This document shows, one piece after another, positions 10,273-20,140 of a stretch of 64,000 bases of DNA (positions are counted from its first letter, which is position 1; each line of letters starts with the position of its first letter). Made by a program: the position numbers and the translations under genes. The notes below the pieces were generated by a model. The model was not told the DNA's origin. It was given only the letters and a program-made list of their open reading frames with translations, and did not search any database. Source of the DNA: an uncultured cyanobacterium (GTDB lineage: Bacteria; Cyanobacteriota; Cyanobacteriia; CACIAM-69d); contig CALGDE010000132.1 in NCBI GenBank assembly GCA_937883785.1, forward strand, positions 40,538 to 104,537, written 5' to 3'.

Positions 10273-11466
10273 ATGCGCGTAATCCTGATGACTGGTAAAG
10301 GTGGCGTTGGCAAAACGTCCGTAGCAGCAGCCACTGGACTGCGCTGTGCCGAGCTAGGGTACAAAACCCTAGTGCTCAGCACGGACCCGGCTCACTCCCT
10401 TGCCGACAGCTTCGATATGGACCTGGGGCACGACCCTCGTCTAGTGCGAGACAACCTGTGGGGCGCTGAACTAGACGCGCTGCAAGAGCTGGAAGGCAAC
10501 TGGGGAGCAGTAAAGCGCTATATCACCCAAGTGCTCCAGGCCCGCGGTTTGGAAGGGGTCCAGGCGGAAGAGTTAGCAATTTTGCCAGGCATGGATGAAA
10601 TCTTCGGCTTAGTGCGCATGAAGCGCCACTACGACGAAAAAGAATTTGAGGTGCTGATTATTGACTCGGCACCAACGGGAACGGCGCTGCGCCTACTGAG
10701 CTTGCCGGAGGTGGGCGGCTGGTATATGCGCCGCTTTTACAAGCCGTTCCAAAATATGTCCGTAGCATTGCGCCCCATCGTGGAGCCCATTTTCCGCCCC
10801 CTCGCCGGTTTTTCCCTGCCCGACCGAGAAGTGATGGACGCGCCCTATGAGTTTTACGAGCAAATCGAAGCTTTGGAAAAGGTGCTGACGGACAATACCC
10901 AAACGTCGGTGCGCCTGGTGATGAATCCAGAGAAGATGGTGATTAAAGAGTCCTTGCGGGCCCATGCCTACCTCAGCTTGTATAACGTTTCGACGGATAT
11001 GGTGGTGGCAAACCGGATTATTCCTGAGTCCGTTGACGACGAGTTTTTCAAGCGCTGGAAAGAACAGCAACAGAAATATAAGGAAGAAATTCATGAGAAT
11101 TTCCATCCTTTGCCCGTTAAGGAGGTGCCCCTTTATTCGGAAGAAATGTGCGGATTAGAGGCGCTGGATCGTTTGAAAAATACTTTGTTTGAAGAAGGCG
11201 AAGATCCGACGAAGGTGTACCACGAGGAAACCACGTTGCGGGTGGAGCAGCTGGGGAATTCGGCGTACAGTTTGGAAATGTATTTGCCGGGCATTCCTAA
11301 GGATCAGGTGGATCTAAGCAAGTCTGGTGACGAGCTGAATGTGCGCATTGGTAACCACCGTCGCAACTTGGTGCTGCCCCAGGCTTTGGCGGCGATGCAG
11401 CCAGTGGGAGCAAAGATGGAAGAGGACTTCCTAAAAATTAAGTTTGCGGAACCGGCAAAGGTTTAG
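10273..11466 (+). CDS. ArsA/Get3-like ATPase with C-terminal HSP20-like domain
   Basis: 397 residues. The deviant P-loop GKGGVGKTS (residues about 8-16), the switch segment [13 protein letters not shown] and [12 protein letters not shown] identify the ArsA/TRC40 family. The last ~80 residues ([20 protein letters not shown] to FLKIKFAEP) form the small alpha-crystallin-like domain found in cyanobacterial and plastid-type homologues. Role in cyanobacteria is not settled: metalloid transport or membrane-protein targeting are both possible; no arsB/arsR is nearby. The TAG stop is the first codon of repeat copy C. Confidence 0.88.
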   Translation: MRVILMTGKGGVGKTSVAAATGLRCAELGYKTLVLSTDPAHSLADSFDMDLGHDPRLVRDNLWGAELDALQELEGNWGAVKRYITQVLQARGLEGVQAEELAILPGMDEIFGLVRMKRHYDEKEFEVLIIDSAPTGTALRLLSLPEVGGWYMRRFYKPFQNMSVALRPIVEPIFRPLAGFSLPDREVMDAPYEFYEQIEALEKVLTDNTQTSVRLVMNPEKMVIKESLRAHAYLSLYNVSTDMVVANRIIPESVDDEFFKRWKEQQQKYKEEIHENFHPLPVKEVPLYSEEMCGLEALDRLKNTLFEEGEDPTKVYHEETTLRVEQLGNSAYSLEMYLPGIPKDQVDLSKSGDELNVRIGNHRRNLVLPQALAAMQPVGAKMEEDFLKIKFAEPAKV

Positions 11467-11594
11467 GGCGTGTCATCCATTTAGCACCAGAAGCCTTATG
11501 TTGTGGAGAGTACACGCCCTTTTGAAGTGAAAAGTGCTAGGGGCTGAAATCCTCACCGCTACAGGATTTGGCGTTTAAATAATGACAGCCCCTA
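11464..11594 (+). repeat. Two-hairpin MITE-like repeat, copy C (best preserved)
   Basis: Left hairpin AGGGCGTGT/ACACGCCCT; right hairpin CTAGGGGCTG/CAGCCCCTAG with an inner AAATCCT/AGGATTT stem. Outer ends are themselves inverted (TGTCATCCATTTA versus TAAATAATGACA) and bounded by TA. It fills the whole gap between two convergent genes and supplies the TAG stop of the ArsA-like gene. Confidence 0.85.
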
Positions 11595-11598
11595 GTGC

Positions 11599-12573
11599 CT
11601 AAAGCACCGAGTTTAAATGTTCGCCAAGCTGGATGTAGCGTTGGTTAGTTTGCCACTGGCGGCAAGCGGTCAGCGCTGCGTTTCCACCGCCAATTGCTTC
11701 AAACCCGCAGGCTTGATTACGGTAAATTTGCCAAGCTTGCTCTGCGTTGCGCAAAAGCCGCGATCGCAATTCTCGATATTCCCCGTTACGAAACCCTGCC
11801 AGTCGTGTGCGCACCTGTTGGTAGCGTCGTTGCCGTTGGGGATCAGAAATGTGATCGCCCGATTGAATCTCTGGCGAACCCAACCCGTCCCGATATCGCT
11901 GAAGCAACTGGGTGCGATCGCGGGTGAGCCGCGCTTTGCAGCCGCTACTGAGTAACGGTTGGAGGGAGCCCCCCTCGGCAGAGCTATCGTAAAATCGACA
12001 TTCGCGATCGCGATAGGCAGCCCACGCAACTTGGGAATTACGCAACAGCTTTTGGCGCTGCTCCGATAGATTGGGAAACAGCTCTCGGTAGGTGTTGTTA
12101 AGGCGCTGATTCTCCCGAGTCAAGGTTTGAAAAGCACAGCGGTTTAGCTCCTGCTGCGTTTGCGGATCGTCGCAGCTTAGTTGGGACTGGGCGAGGTTTT
12201 GCTTTGTTAAAGTTTGGCGAAACTGGGGCGATCGCGGCGTGGTGGGGCGTAAGTCGTTGCTATTTCGGCGGGGGCTAATTTGACGACCCTGACGTTGATT
12301 GCGGCGCTGGGCACCAGTGGGCGGTCGGTTGGTTTGGCGCGATCGCGGCTCAAAGCGTCGGGAATTGCGCGGTCGGCGATTTGGCGAGCTAACGGGAGAA
12401 AGGGTGGGGCGCGTTGTTGACCGGCGCAAAATTTGGCGACGTTGTGGTGCGCGAGAGGAGGATTCTATCGGAATTTCAGTGGCAGCAAACGCAGAAACAC
12501 CTGCACAAACGCCAGCAGTTCCTATCGTTAAAAGGCTAAAAGTTGCGATCGCAAAAGTCCTTTTATTCACCAC
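11599..12573 (-). CDS. Secreted protein with two LprI-like (DUF1311) domains
   Basis: 324 residues: signal peptide (TFAIATFSLLTIGTAGVCAGVSAFA), a basic Arg/Pro/Gln-rich linker (about residues 40-125), then two copies of a Cys-containing helical domain. The first has CDDPQTQQELNRCAF, WAAYRDRECRFY and SGCKARLTRDR; the second has WQIYRNQACGFE and ALTACRQWQTNQR. This pattern (paired Cys, W.AYR..EC) is the lysozyme-inhibitor LprI-like domain. A periplasmic role is likely; whether it inhibits lysozyme is not known. Confidence 0.8.
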   Translation of the reverse strand: MVNKRTFAIATFSLLTIGTAGVCAGVSAFAATEIPIESSSRAPQRRQILRRSTTRPTLSPVSSPNRRPRNSRRFEPRSRQTNRPPTGAQRRNQRQGRQISPRRNSNDLRPTTPRSPQFRQTLTKQNLAQSQLSCDDPQTQQELNRCAFQTLTRENQRLNNTYRELFPNLSEQRQKLLRNSQVAWAAYRDRECRFYDSSAEGGSLQPLLSSGCKARLTRDRTQLLQRYRDGLGSPEIQSGDHISDPQRQRRYQQVRTRLAGFRNGEYRELRSRLLRNAEQAWQIYRNQACGFEAIGGGNAALTACRQWQTNQRYIQLGEHLNSVL

Positions 12574-12621
12574 AGAAAATCCAAATCATAAACAAAACTG
12601 GCGGTGTCTCACCTCCGCCTT

Positions 12622-13365
12622 TTATCCCGCCACTAGAGAAACTTTGGACACGCTGACGGCTCGTTCTGACGCTTGAACGTTAGCAAATCCTGGTAAATCC
12701 CAAGGCGCAGGGTCAAAGTCGTCGAGAGATTTCAGCACCAAATCTGCCTCGTTATAATCCGCTGGATTGCTGTGGACGCTGGGTATCGCCACCACCGCCA
12801 TGCCCGCCGCGATCGCCGCCTTCATTCCCGAAATAGAATCCTCAAACACCAGGCAGTTACTAGGCTTTGCCCCCAATCGTTCCGCCGCCACCAGAAAAGA
12901 ATCGGGCGCGGGCTTAGAGGCTTTTACCGCTGGATCATCGCGCACCACAACCGTTTCAAAAATGGCAAACCAGTCCGGATGGTGGGTGCGTTTTTGTTCA
13001 AAAGTGTCCCGGGTGGAGCTGGTGGCGATTCCCTGACCAATGCCTAGACGGTGAAGATGGTAGGAGAGTTCGCGGGCTCCAGGCATGGGGGCTGGGGCTC
13101 GGTTCCAGGAAGCAATCAGCGATCGCCGCTGTCGCACAAATTCTTCGGGGGTAATGGGGAGATCTAGGACGTCTACCAGGATTTTTGCTGAGGCGATCGC
13201 GTCGCGCCCTAGCACCAGGGACTGCATTTTGGGCTCGTAGGGGCGCTGGTACCGGGTGGCGATATGGTCGCTGACGGCAATATTGATGGATTCCGTATCT
13301 AAAAGTAAGCCATCTAGATCATAGATAACGTGAGTGATCGAGCGGGGCGAGGTGGGATGGTTCAC
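12622..13365 (-). CDS. HAD-IA family phosphatase (beta-PGM/HDHD1-like)
   Basis: 247 residues. Motif I YDLDGLLLDTES with nucleophile DxD, motif II ATSST, motif III Lys in KASKPAPDSF and motif IV FEDSISGMKAA are all visible. The alpha-helical cap between motifs I and II is typical of beta-phosphoglucomutase and pseudouridine-5-phosphatase relatives. The natural substrate cannot be read from sequence. Lies 83 bp upstream of clpB's stop on the same strand. Confidence 0.88.
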   Translation of the reverse strand: MNHPTSPRSITHVIYDLDGLLLDTESINIAVSDHIATRYQRPYEPKMQSLVLGRDAIASAKILVDVLDLPITPEEFVRQRRSLIASWNRAPAPMPGARELSYHLHRLGIGQGIATSSTRDTFEQKRTHHPDWFAIFETVVVRDDPAVKASKPAPDSFLVAAERLGAKPSNCLVFEDSISGMKAAIAAGMAVVAIPSVHSNPADYNEADLVLKSLDDFDPAPWDLPGFANVQASERAVSVSKVSLVAG

Positions 13366-13448
13366 GGAGTTTATGCCCTTGGGTGGGCGCTGGGATGGAA
13401 GCTAGCTACAAACTTTATTGATAAGTCGCAGCTAGCTATTAGTAGAAA

Positions 13449-16073
13449 CTAAGTTCCTACAGAAATCAAATCGCCTGCCAGCTTTTTGAACGTTAATCGC
13501 TCATTTTCCACGTCCGCAAAAATTACGCAGCCGTCGGTAAATTCCCCGCGCAAAATGCCTTTAGCGATCGCCGTTTCCAGCTCTTTTTGAATGGTTCGCT
13601 TCAGGGGACGTGCGCCATAGGTGGGGTCGTAGCCCACTTCCGCTAGGAATCGAACCGCTTCTTCAGATAGTTTGAGGGTGATTTTGCGATCGCTCAAACG
13701 CTTCCGTAGCCGATCAACCTGCAGCCCCACAATCTTCTGAAGCTGGGATTTTTCGAGGGCGTGGAAAATAATTAAATCGTCAATACGATTGAGAAATTCC
13801 GGGCGAAATTCTGCTCGTAATGCGGTCAAAACTCGCGATCGCATTTCATCGTATTGGGAATTGTCGCCCACCACATCAAGGATAAATTGCGACCCAATAT
13901 TACTGGTCATAATTAGGATGGAATTTTTAAAGTCCACCGTGCGTCCTTGAGAGTCGGTAACTCGCCCATCGTCCAATATTTGCAACATAATATTGAACAC
14001 ATCGGGGTGAGCTTTTTCGATTTCATCAAACAGAATTACCGAATAAGGACGACGGCGCACCGCTTCCGTTAATTGCCCGCCTTCGTCGTAGCCCACGTAT
14101 CCCGGAGGCGCACCAATCAGTCGAGATACGGCGTGTTTCTCCATATATTCCGACATATCAATACGCACCATTGCCTCGTCCGTATCAAAGAGATAGCTGG
14201 CTAAAGCTTTGGCTAATTCGGTTTTACCGACGCCGGTGGGACCGAGGAAAATAAAGCTGGCAATGGGTCGGTTGGGGTCAGCTAATCCAGCTCGCGATCG
14301 CTGAATAGCATCAGCGACGGCGGTCACCGCTTCCCCTTGTCCAATCACCCGCTTGTGCAATTCATCTTCCAACGTTAACAGCCGCTCCATCTCCGAAGCC
14401 ACCAGTTTACTAATCGGAATTCCGGTCCACTTAGCAATAATTTCGGCGATATCTTCTTCGGTTACTTCTTCGCGAAGCATCGACTGCCCCGTTTGTTGGG
14501 ACTGTAATAATTTTGCCTCCGTTTCCTCTAATTCCTGTTGCAACTGGGTGAGTCTTCCAAACTTTAATTCGGCGGCTTTATTAAGGTCGTAATCTCGCTC
14601 CGCCTGCTGAATTTCCACCTCAACTTTTTCAATTTCTTCCTTCAGCTCCTTCCGCCGATCCAGCACGTCTTTTTCCGACTGCCACTGGGCATTAAAGCCA
14701 CTTTGCTGTTCTTTAAAATCCGCTAGCTCTTTCTCTAGGCGAGCCAGGCGATCGCGAGATCCCGCATCACTTTCCTTTTGCAACGACAGCTTTTCCATTT
14801 CAAGCTGCAAAATTTTCCGGTCCACCTCGTCCAGTTCCTCCGGCTTGGAGGTGGCTTCCATTTTTAGTTTGGCTGCCGCCTCGTCCACCAAATCGATCGC
14901 CTTATCGGGCAAAAAGCGATCGCTGATATACCGGGTAGACAAGGTCGCCGCTGCCACTAGAGCGCTATCGGCAATTTTTACGTTGTGGTGGGTTTCGTAG
15001 CGATCCTTCAGTCCGCGCAGGATGGAAATCGTATCCTCCACCGACGGCTGGTCCACAAACACCTGCTGGAAACGCCGCTCTAGCGCCGCATCTTTTTCGA
15101 TGTACTTGCGATACTCATCCAAAGTGGTGGCACCGATACAACGCAGCTCACCCCGCGCCAACATTGGCTTTAGCAAGTTCCCCGCATCCATGGCGCCCTG
15201 GGTTGCCCCAGCGCCAACGACGGTGTGAATCTCGTCAATAAATAGGATTATCTGCCCAGCGGAATCGGTCACTTCTTTCAGCACCGCCTTCAGCCGCTCT
15301 TCAAACTCACCGCGATACTTCGCTCCGGCAATCAACGCCCCCATATCCAACGCAATTAGCTGGCGACCTTGCAACGACTCGGGCACGTCCCCCGCCACAA
15401 TTCGCTGGGCCAATCCTTCTGCGATCGCCGTTTTACCCACACCGGGCTCACCAATCAACACCGGATTATTTTTGGTGCGTCGGGACAAAATCTGGATGGT
15501 GCGGCGAATTTCATCATCCCGCCCAATCACCGGATCTAACTTGCCCTGGCGCGCCCAGTCCGTTAAATCGCGCCCGTATTTTTCCAGCGCCTCATATTTT
15601 CCCTCGGGATCGCGATCGCTCACCGTTTGATTACCTCGCACCTGCTGAATCGCCTCCTTCAGTTTATTTTCATCTAGGCGAAACTCTTTAAAAAATCCTT
15701 TCCCAAAACGATTATCCAGGGCATATCCCAACAGCAAATGCTCGATGGAAATATACTCATCGCCCATATTCAACTTCGCCTTATCCGCCCGGTCCAGGGT
15801 TTGATCCAAGCTCTGCCCCAAATACACCGACGTGCCCGAGCCCTTCACCTTCGGCTGCTTAGCGATAAATTGCTCCGTATAATCCCGCGCCTTTTGTACC
15901 GGCACTTCCGATTTCGTCAAAATGCTGCTCGCCAGCCCTTCCTGTTCCAGCAGCGCCTTCATTAAATGCTCGGACTCAAGCTGCTGGTGGTTTGCCTGCT
16001 TCACTAAATCGGGACAGCGGGCGATCGCCTCCCAAGCTTTGGTGGTGAACTTATTGGGATCGTTTGGTTGCAT
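13449..16073 (-). CDS. clpB: ATP-dependent chaperone ClpB
   Basis: 874 residues, full family length. N-terminal Clp_N repeats, then NBD1 ([18 protein letters not shown]), a coiled-coil middle domain (about residues 410-520, including [20 protein letters not shown]), and NBD2 ([15 protein letters not shown]) ending with the ClpB D2-small domain. Disaggregase working with DnaK/DnaJ/GrpE. Presence of the long middle domain separates it from ClpC. The upstream region has a GAGTGCTA sequence that resembles half of a CIRCE operator but no partner half. Confidence 0.96.
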   Translation of the reverse strand: MQPNDPNKFTTKAWEAIARCPDLVKQANHQQLESEHLMKALLEQEGLASSILTKSEVPVQKARDYTEQFIAKQPKVKGSGTSVYLGQSLDQTLDRADKAKLNMGDEYISIEHLLLGYALDNRFGKGFFKEFRLDENKLKEAIQQVRGNQTVSDRDPEGKYEALEKYGRDLTDWARQGKLDPVIGRDDEIRRTIQILSRRTKNNPVLIGEPGVGKTAIAEGLAQRIVAGDVPESLQGRQLIALDMGALIAGAKYRGEFEERLKAVLKEVTDSAGQIILFIDEIHTVVGAGATQGAMDAGNLLKPMLARGELRCIGATTLDEYRKYIEKDAALERRFQQVFVDQPSVEDTISILRGLKDRYETHHNVKIADSALVAAATLSTRYISDRFLPDKAIDLVDEAAAKLKMEATSKPEELDEVDRKILQLEMEKLSLQKESDAGSRDRLARLEKELADFKEQQSGFNAQWQSEKDVLDRRKELKEEIEKVEVEIQQAERDYDLNKAAELKFGRLTQLQQELEETEAKLLQSQQTGQSMLREEVTEEDIAEIIAKWTGIPISKLVASEMERLLTLEDELHKRVIGQGEAVTAVADAIQRSRAGLADPNRPIASFIFLGPTGVGKTELAKALASYLFDTDEAMVRIDMSEYMEKHAVSRLIGAPPGYVGYDEGGQLTEAVRRRPYSVILFDEIEKAHPDVFNIMLQILDDGRVTDSQGRTVDFKNSILIMTSNIGSQFILDVVGDNSQYDEMRSRVLTALRAEFRPEFLNRIDDLIIFHALEKSQLQKIVGLQVDRLRKRLSDRKITLKLSEEAVRFLAEVGYDPTYGARPLKRTIQKELETAIAKGILRGEFTDGCVIFADVENERLTFKKLAGDLISVGT

Positions 16074-16279
16074 CGTTGGCTAGACTCCGTGGTGGCAAAC
16101 GGCCGGAGAAAACTTCCTTGGCTATGTCCAAAATTGTAGATAAACGAGTGCTAGATGGGGGTTCGGCGGTCGCGACGGAGACGGTGGGGTTCCCCGGTCG
16201 CTCGCTAATTTTCGTCAATCTGCCTTTAATCTCCCTAATCTGCCTGCTACCCTGCCTGTAGGTTTATCGGGCTTTAGCC

Positions 16280-16717
16280 ATGAATCAACTGGGTCCCAGT
16301 ATTTTCGTTGTCTTTTTGTATTACTCCGCTGGCTCCATGGCGATCGCTGCCATCGTCGGTGCCCAGGTGCTCAATGAAACCCCCTTTAGCGGCGTATCCT
16401 TCCAAAACGCCGTCCCCTTGGGATTGCTTTTGGGAGCCGTGGCCACCTACTTCAACCGCACCACTGAATTTGCGATCGCCGCCAGCAACCCCAAAGCCCT
16501 GCGCAAAAAGCTAGATGCTTGGATGATGGAGCGTGGCTACGAACTGGATTCGGACTTCAAAGCGGAAGGGGACTTTCAAAGCTATCGAAAATCGTCCTGG
16601 CAGCGGTGGACCACCGGACGAATTTTTGTGAAATGGCAAGGAAAATCTGTCACCCTAGTGGGGCGCTCGTCCATTGTTCGTCCCTTACAACAAGAGCTGT
16701 CCGCTGAGGCACAGTAG
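16280..16717 (+). CDS. Conserved hypothetical membrane protein
   Basis: 145 residues. Two hydrophobic segments (PSIFVVFLYYSAGSMAIAAI and NAVPLGLLLGAVATYF) are followed by a soluble ~80-residue domain (LDAWMMERGYELDSDFKAEG, then IFVKWQGKSVTLVGRSSIVR). The soluble part looks like a small alpha/beta domain. No named family is recognised with confidence. Followed after a short gap by the GNAT gene on the same strand, so possibly co-transcribed. Confidence 0.75.
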   Translation: MNQLGPSIFVVFLYYSAGSMAIAAIVGAQVLNETPFSGVSFQNAVPLGLLLGAVATYFNRTTEFAIAASNPKALRKKLDAWMMERGYELDSDFKAEGDFQSYRKSSWQRWTTGRIFVKWQGKSVTLVGRSSIVRPLQQELSAEAQ

Positions 16718-16858
16718 AAGTAAGGTTGTAGGTGGTTTATGGCGTTTTGCCATAGCTATTGTTCCATCCGAACTATTGTATCCGGACTATTTTTCCTGCC
16801 TGCTTTCTTGATTTCTCTTGCGATCGCTGCATCCTCGCGTTTCCTATCGCGCCATCCT

Positions 16859-17593
16859 ATGTCCCCTTCCCCGTCCCAACCAGCAGCGATCGCCTCGCCC
16901 CCCCGTCCTGATTCAGCCATCACCATTCGTGTGGCCCAACAAAAGGACGTTTCCATCCTTGCGGACCTACTGACTGCCAGTTTCCACAGCCCCGCCGGTT
17001 GGCTAGGGTGGCTCTATCCCCTGTTGCGGGCAGGTATTTACGAAGATCTTAACCATCGTTTGCGCCAGCCCAGTCAGCATTACACTTGCCTTGTAGCCAT
17101 TGATCCCGCCGTTGATGGGGGAGCGTCTGAGAGGGCGTCTCGGCAAGGGACTCAGCGGGGATCTCAGCAAAATTCTGCTCAGCCAAGTGTTGCAATGATT
17201 CCGCCCGCCTGCTTTTGGCCGCGGGCGAAAAACTCGCCGCAAAACAGTAGACAAGATATAACCGTGGTGGGAACCGTTGAAATTTCGGCGCGATCGCAAT
17301 TTCCCTTGGGCTGGGGGGAACCCTCTTATCTGTACATCTCCAACTTGGCGATTGCAGAACCCTACCGGCGACAGGGCGTTGCGACGGCGTTGCTAGCGGA
17401 ATGTGAGCGTTCTGCCAAACGATGGGGATTTACGGCAATTTATTTGCACGTCCTGGAGGACAATCAGGCAGCGCGAAGACTTTATCAAGGGGTCGGCTAT
17501 CGCACTGAATCTATCCTTGCCGATTGGTTTAGTCGCCTATTTGGGCGATCGCGACGGCTCCTAATGCGAAAAAACCTAGGTGCCCACCGTTAA
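16859..17593 (+). CDS. GNAT family N-acetyltransferase
   Basis: About 244 residues from ATG 16859. The acetyl-CoA motif RRQGVATALLAECERSAKRWG and the beta-strand/helix pattern VVGTVEISAR, LYISNLAIAEPYRRQG, DNQAARRLYQGVGY define the GNAT fold. The resemblance is to the plastid/cyanobacterial group. A variable insert (about residues 65-120) lies between beta strands. The frame is open to ATG 16739, which would add a hydrophobic leader; I prefer 16859 because the added part looks unlike a GNAT and would make it membrane-bound. Acceptor unknown. Confidence 0.82.
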   Translation: MSPSPSQPAAIASPPRPDSAITIRVAQQKDVSILADLLTASFHSPAGWLGWLYPLLRAGIYEDLNHRLRQPSQHYTCLVAIDPAVDGGASERASRQGTQRGSQQNSAQPSVAMIPPACFWPRAKNSPQNSRQDITVVGTVEISARSQFPLGWGEPSYLYISNLAIAEPYRRQGVATALLAECERSAKRWGFTAIYLHVLEDNQAARRLYQGVGYRTESILADWFSRLFGRSRRLLMRKNLGAHR

Positions 17594-17937
17594 GCTGAGC
17601 ACAATCGCTGGAATGACGGCTAGAACCAACAGCTCAGCACCCCAACAGTTACCTGGCGGTGGCGATTCCCCAAAAACACTCTCTCCAGACCTTCAGCGTT
17701 AGTTGCCCAGCATTATGATCCATCATCAAAATTCTTGAATGCTGGGCTCCGAACCGATCACCACAAGAGCCAGTCTCTACGAGTTACGTACGCTTTAATT
17801 GCCCGACGTAATTCTGTGCATCTACTCCGCCTGATATCTTCTGGGATTACTGTTTATGGACAGAGGACTCCCATTTGCGTCTAATGGCGTGTGTGTAGGC
17901 TTCAAATCCAACTCTCTTCAGCTTTTCTACTGCCCCG
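17594..17937. other. Intergenic gap with one long-loop hairpin
   Basis: Contains GCCCAGCATT (17705-17714) and its perfect complement AATGCTGGGC (17738-17747) with a 23-nt loop and no T-run. No gene was recognised. Confidence 0.45.
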
Positions 17938-18387
17938 GTGAACGAACCTTCTCCCTCCCTTATTGAGCAAATTCGCAGTGGTCCCTGCCAGATTATTAAC
18001 AGCCGCAAGGCTGGCGGGATTATTATTTTAAATCGCCATTCCGCCGAGTTTGCGGGACCAGGAGCTGTGGTTGCCACCCCCCTCGATAAACACTGCGAAA
18101 ACGTTATTCCCCTAGGAGACTTAGCTTTAGTCTCTCCCAAGTCCATTGACGACATTCTCACTGGATACCGAATTCGCCTTCAGTGGATCAAATTAGTCAG
18201 CAAATCCACATCCTTGGAAAACACCCAGCTTCGAGCTCAGAAAATCTTGGAGCAGTTTGAGCAGTTTTTCCGTAAGCGAGACGTACAGCAGGTTCCTGAT
18301 GAAGTGCTGGCTCAACTAGTGGGTGTTTTACCACAAACTATTCGCAGCGCACGCAAGAAAAAGCAAAAGATTAAGAAAAAGCTTTAG
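17938..18387 (+). CDS. Conserved hypothetical, possible C-terminal HTH
   Basis: 149 residues from a GTG. The N-terminal half (PCQIINSRKAGGIIILNRHS, then ENVIPLGDLALVSPKSIDDI) looks like a small beta domain. The C-terminal segment VPDEVLAQLVGVLPQTIRSA has the spacing of a helix-turn-helix and ends in a very basic KKKQKIKKKL tail, so DNA or RNA binding is possible. No family name is assigned. A weak terminator-like structure follows. Confidence 0.65.
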   Translation: MNEPSPSLIEQIRSGPCQIINSRKAGGIIILNRHSAEFAGPGAVVATPLDKHCENVIPLGDLALVSPKSIDDILTGYRIRLQWIKLVSKSTSLENTQLRAQKILEQFEQFFRKRDVQQVPDEVLAQLVGVLPQTIRSARKKKQKIKKKL

Positions 18388-18428
18388 AAAGTCCCTTTAC
18401 AGAAGCCCATCAACCGCCTTAGACTCCC

Positions 18429-18471
18429 GTCTGAACAAGAGTTTCAGTGGGAACAGGCGTTTTTTTGCGTT
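18429..18471 (+). terminator. Weak intrinsic terminator candidate
   Basis: CCC-GT-CTGAA pairs with TTCAG-T-GGG, then a short spacer and a run of seven T. It stands about 40 nt after the preceding stop codon. The rest of the 18388-18712 gap shows nothing else. Confidence 0.4.
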
Positions 18472-18712
18472 ATGTTATTTATTAAAGACTTTCGTTGTGC
18501 TGAATAACTGAAAGGGTGTTTGTCTGCGGTGAGCTGAACCACAAAATTTCGTGATGCCCCTGCAGCGGATCGGGCTTGTGATTGCAGCTCTTTCCCAGAT
18601 TAAAAATTCTCTTTAGATTCATTTCTAAAGCACTATTTTTCTAGTGTCAAATACCGCATAAAACTTAAAAAAGTTTTAGTGATAATTTTTTAGATATCCC
18701 GGAAGATCTTAA

Positions 18713-19108
18713 TTGGAAGTTTCTGCATCCCAAACAGTTTTGTCTCAGGCAAAAAGCTCCTCTCGCCTTTGGTGGTGGGCTATGGCTATTGCTGGCGTGG
18801 TGCTGGTTCTTGGCTTGGTGGCTGGGTTTCTGGTGTGGTCAAAGCCGATGGACCCTTACGTTAAGGGGGTTTTAGAGCTGACAGGAGATGTGGATCGGGG
18901 GGGAGATATCTTTCTGATGAACTGCTCCACCTGCCATGGTTTCGACGCAACGGGGCGGGTCGGTCCTAGTTTGCAAGGGGTGGGCGATCGCAAATCTCAG
19001 CAGCAATTGATTCATCAGGTGGTTAGCGGTAAAACGCCACCCATGCCGCAATTTCAGCCAGACACTCAAGATATGGCTGACCTTTTGAGCTATTTACAAA
19101 CCCTCTAA
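18713..19108 (+). CDS. cytM: Cytochrome cM (membrane-anchored c-type cytochrome)
   Basis: 131 residues from TTG. A single N-terminal membrane anchor (WWWAMAIAGVVLVLGLVAGFLV) precedes a class I cytochrome c domain. Heme-binding CSTCH is at residues 71-75 and the probable axial Met111 lies in KTPPMPQFQP. The segments MDPYVKGVLELTGD and KTPPMPQFQP are characteristic of cyanobacterial cytochrome cM, a low-abundance cytochrome thought to influence respiratory versus photosynthetic electron flow. Alternative: another small anchored c-type cytochrome. Confidence 0.8.
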   Translation: MEVSASQTVLSQAKSSSRLWWWAMAIAGVVLVLGLVAGFLVWSKPMDPYVKGVLELTGDVDRGGDIFLMNCSTCHGFDATGRVGPSLQGVGDRKSQQQLIHQVVSGKTPPMPQFQPDTQDMADLLSYLQTL

Positions 19109-19392
19109 GTAAGCTTGAGCAGATTCTTTATAAGCTTGATCAAGCCCTTTTCTGGTTGACACCGGTCTTTACGGGACGCCCTTTATGAGGAGTCAGTTTT
19201 TAAAGGAACTGAGAATTTTAAAGGGGAAATAAAGGGTTGGCGAAGGGTTTATAAAGCTTTTGAAGATTGGGTGAAGCCTGGAAAATACCGGTGCTATTCC
19301 CCTTTTCGCGCCGTTAGAGTCGAAGCATAAGAGAAGAAGCCAAGCTTTGCGTTTGGGTGATTCCCTTGCTACTCTCTCTTCCGGTGATTTTG

Positions 19393-20121
19393 ATGTTGAA
19401 CTTTAAAACTTTCGCCACGTTAGGATTAACTGCTGCTGCGTTGGCGATCGCCCCCAATGCTGAAGCGTTTACCCGCTACGGTTCCCTGACGGCGCAGGAA
19501 TTTGAAGATCGCAACGTTGAAGTGGTGCTGTCTCCGGAAAGTCGCTGGGGTGATGGTGGCGTGTCGGCTCGCACCCACGAAGTCAATATCCACCGCTCGG
19601 ATTTTTCTACTGCGGATCAGAGTAATTACCGATGGGAAAATGGCGAGGCGGTGAACTTTTCCGTTGTATTTGACGGCATCAATACTCTGACTTACACCAT
19701 CGGCGACACGGTGTTGCAAACCACCGAGGTGGAGGACAATTTCTCTGATTTATATTTGCGCACGTCTGCCTACCGCGCTGGGTCGAGCATGACGTTGACG
19801 AATATGACTTTCTCTAATGGCGGAACCACTGAAGCAATTGATGATGTGGCGTCGGTGTGTGACTCCGGTTGCGGTTTCTTTGACGCCAGCTACTACCACA
19901 TTGGCGATATTGTTGGCGCGTTTTCGCTGACGGGGCAGTCCATGATGAGCTGGGATGAAGAGGGTCCGTTACCGACCAATTCACGGTTGGCTTATCAAGT
20001 GAAGCTGGTTTACGGTGATGGTGATATTGTCAGCACGCCGGAGCCTGGATCCATGCTGGGATTGGCGGGTTTGGCTTTGGGGGCGATCACCGCCGGAAAA
20101 GGCAAGAAAAAAGACGCTTAG
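19393..20121 (+). CDS. PEP-CTERM sorting-signal protein
   Basis: 242 residues from ATG 19393. Signal peptide (LNFKTFATLGLTAAALAIAPNAEA), a beta-rich body with a CDSGCGFF motif, and at the end STPEPGSMLGLAGLALGAITAGKGKKKDA: the PEP motif, hydrophobic helix and basic tail of a PEP-CTERM signal. This predicts recognition by the cyanoexosortase B at 1959-2849. The frame is open to a GTG at 19357, but that would put extra residues before a good signal peptide. Surface or matrix role inferred only. Confidence 0.85.
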   Translation: MLNFKTFATLGLTAAALAIAPNAEAFTRYGSLTAQEFEDRNVEVVLSPESRWGDGGVSARTHEVNIHRSDFSTADQSNYRWENGEAVNFSVVFDGINTLTYTIGDTVLQTTEVEDNFSDLYLRTSAYRAGSSMTLTNMTFSNGGTTEAIDDVASVCDSGCGFFDASYYHIGDIVGAFSLTGQSMMSWDEEGPLPTNSRLAYQVKLVYGDGDIVSTPEPGSMLGLAGLALGAITAGKGKKKDA

Positions 20122-20140
20122 GTCATAACGGGGGCGCAAT

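Noticed and set aside
16130..16160. CIRCE-like half site GAGTGCTA upstream of clpB
   Set aside because: The second half (TTAGCACTC nine bases away) is absent, so HrcA control is not supported.
17594..17937. tRNA-like fragments (GGCTTCAAATCC, GGTTCGGAGCC on the minus strand)
   Set aside because: No acceptor or anticodon stems could be paired around them.
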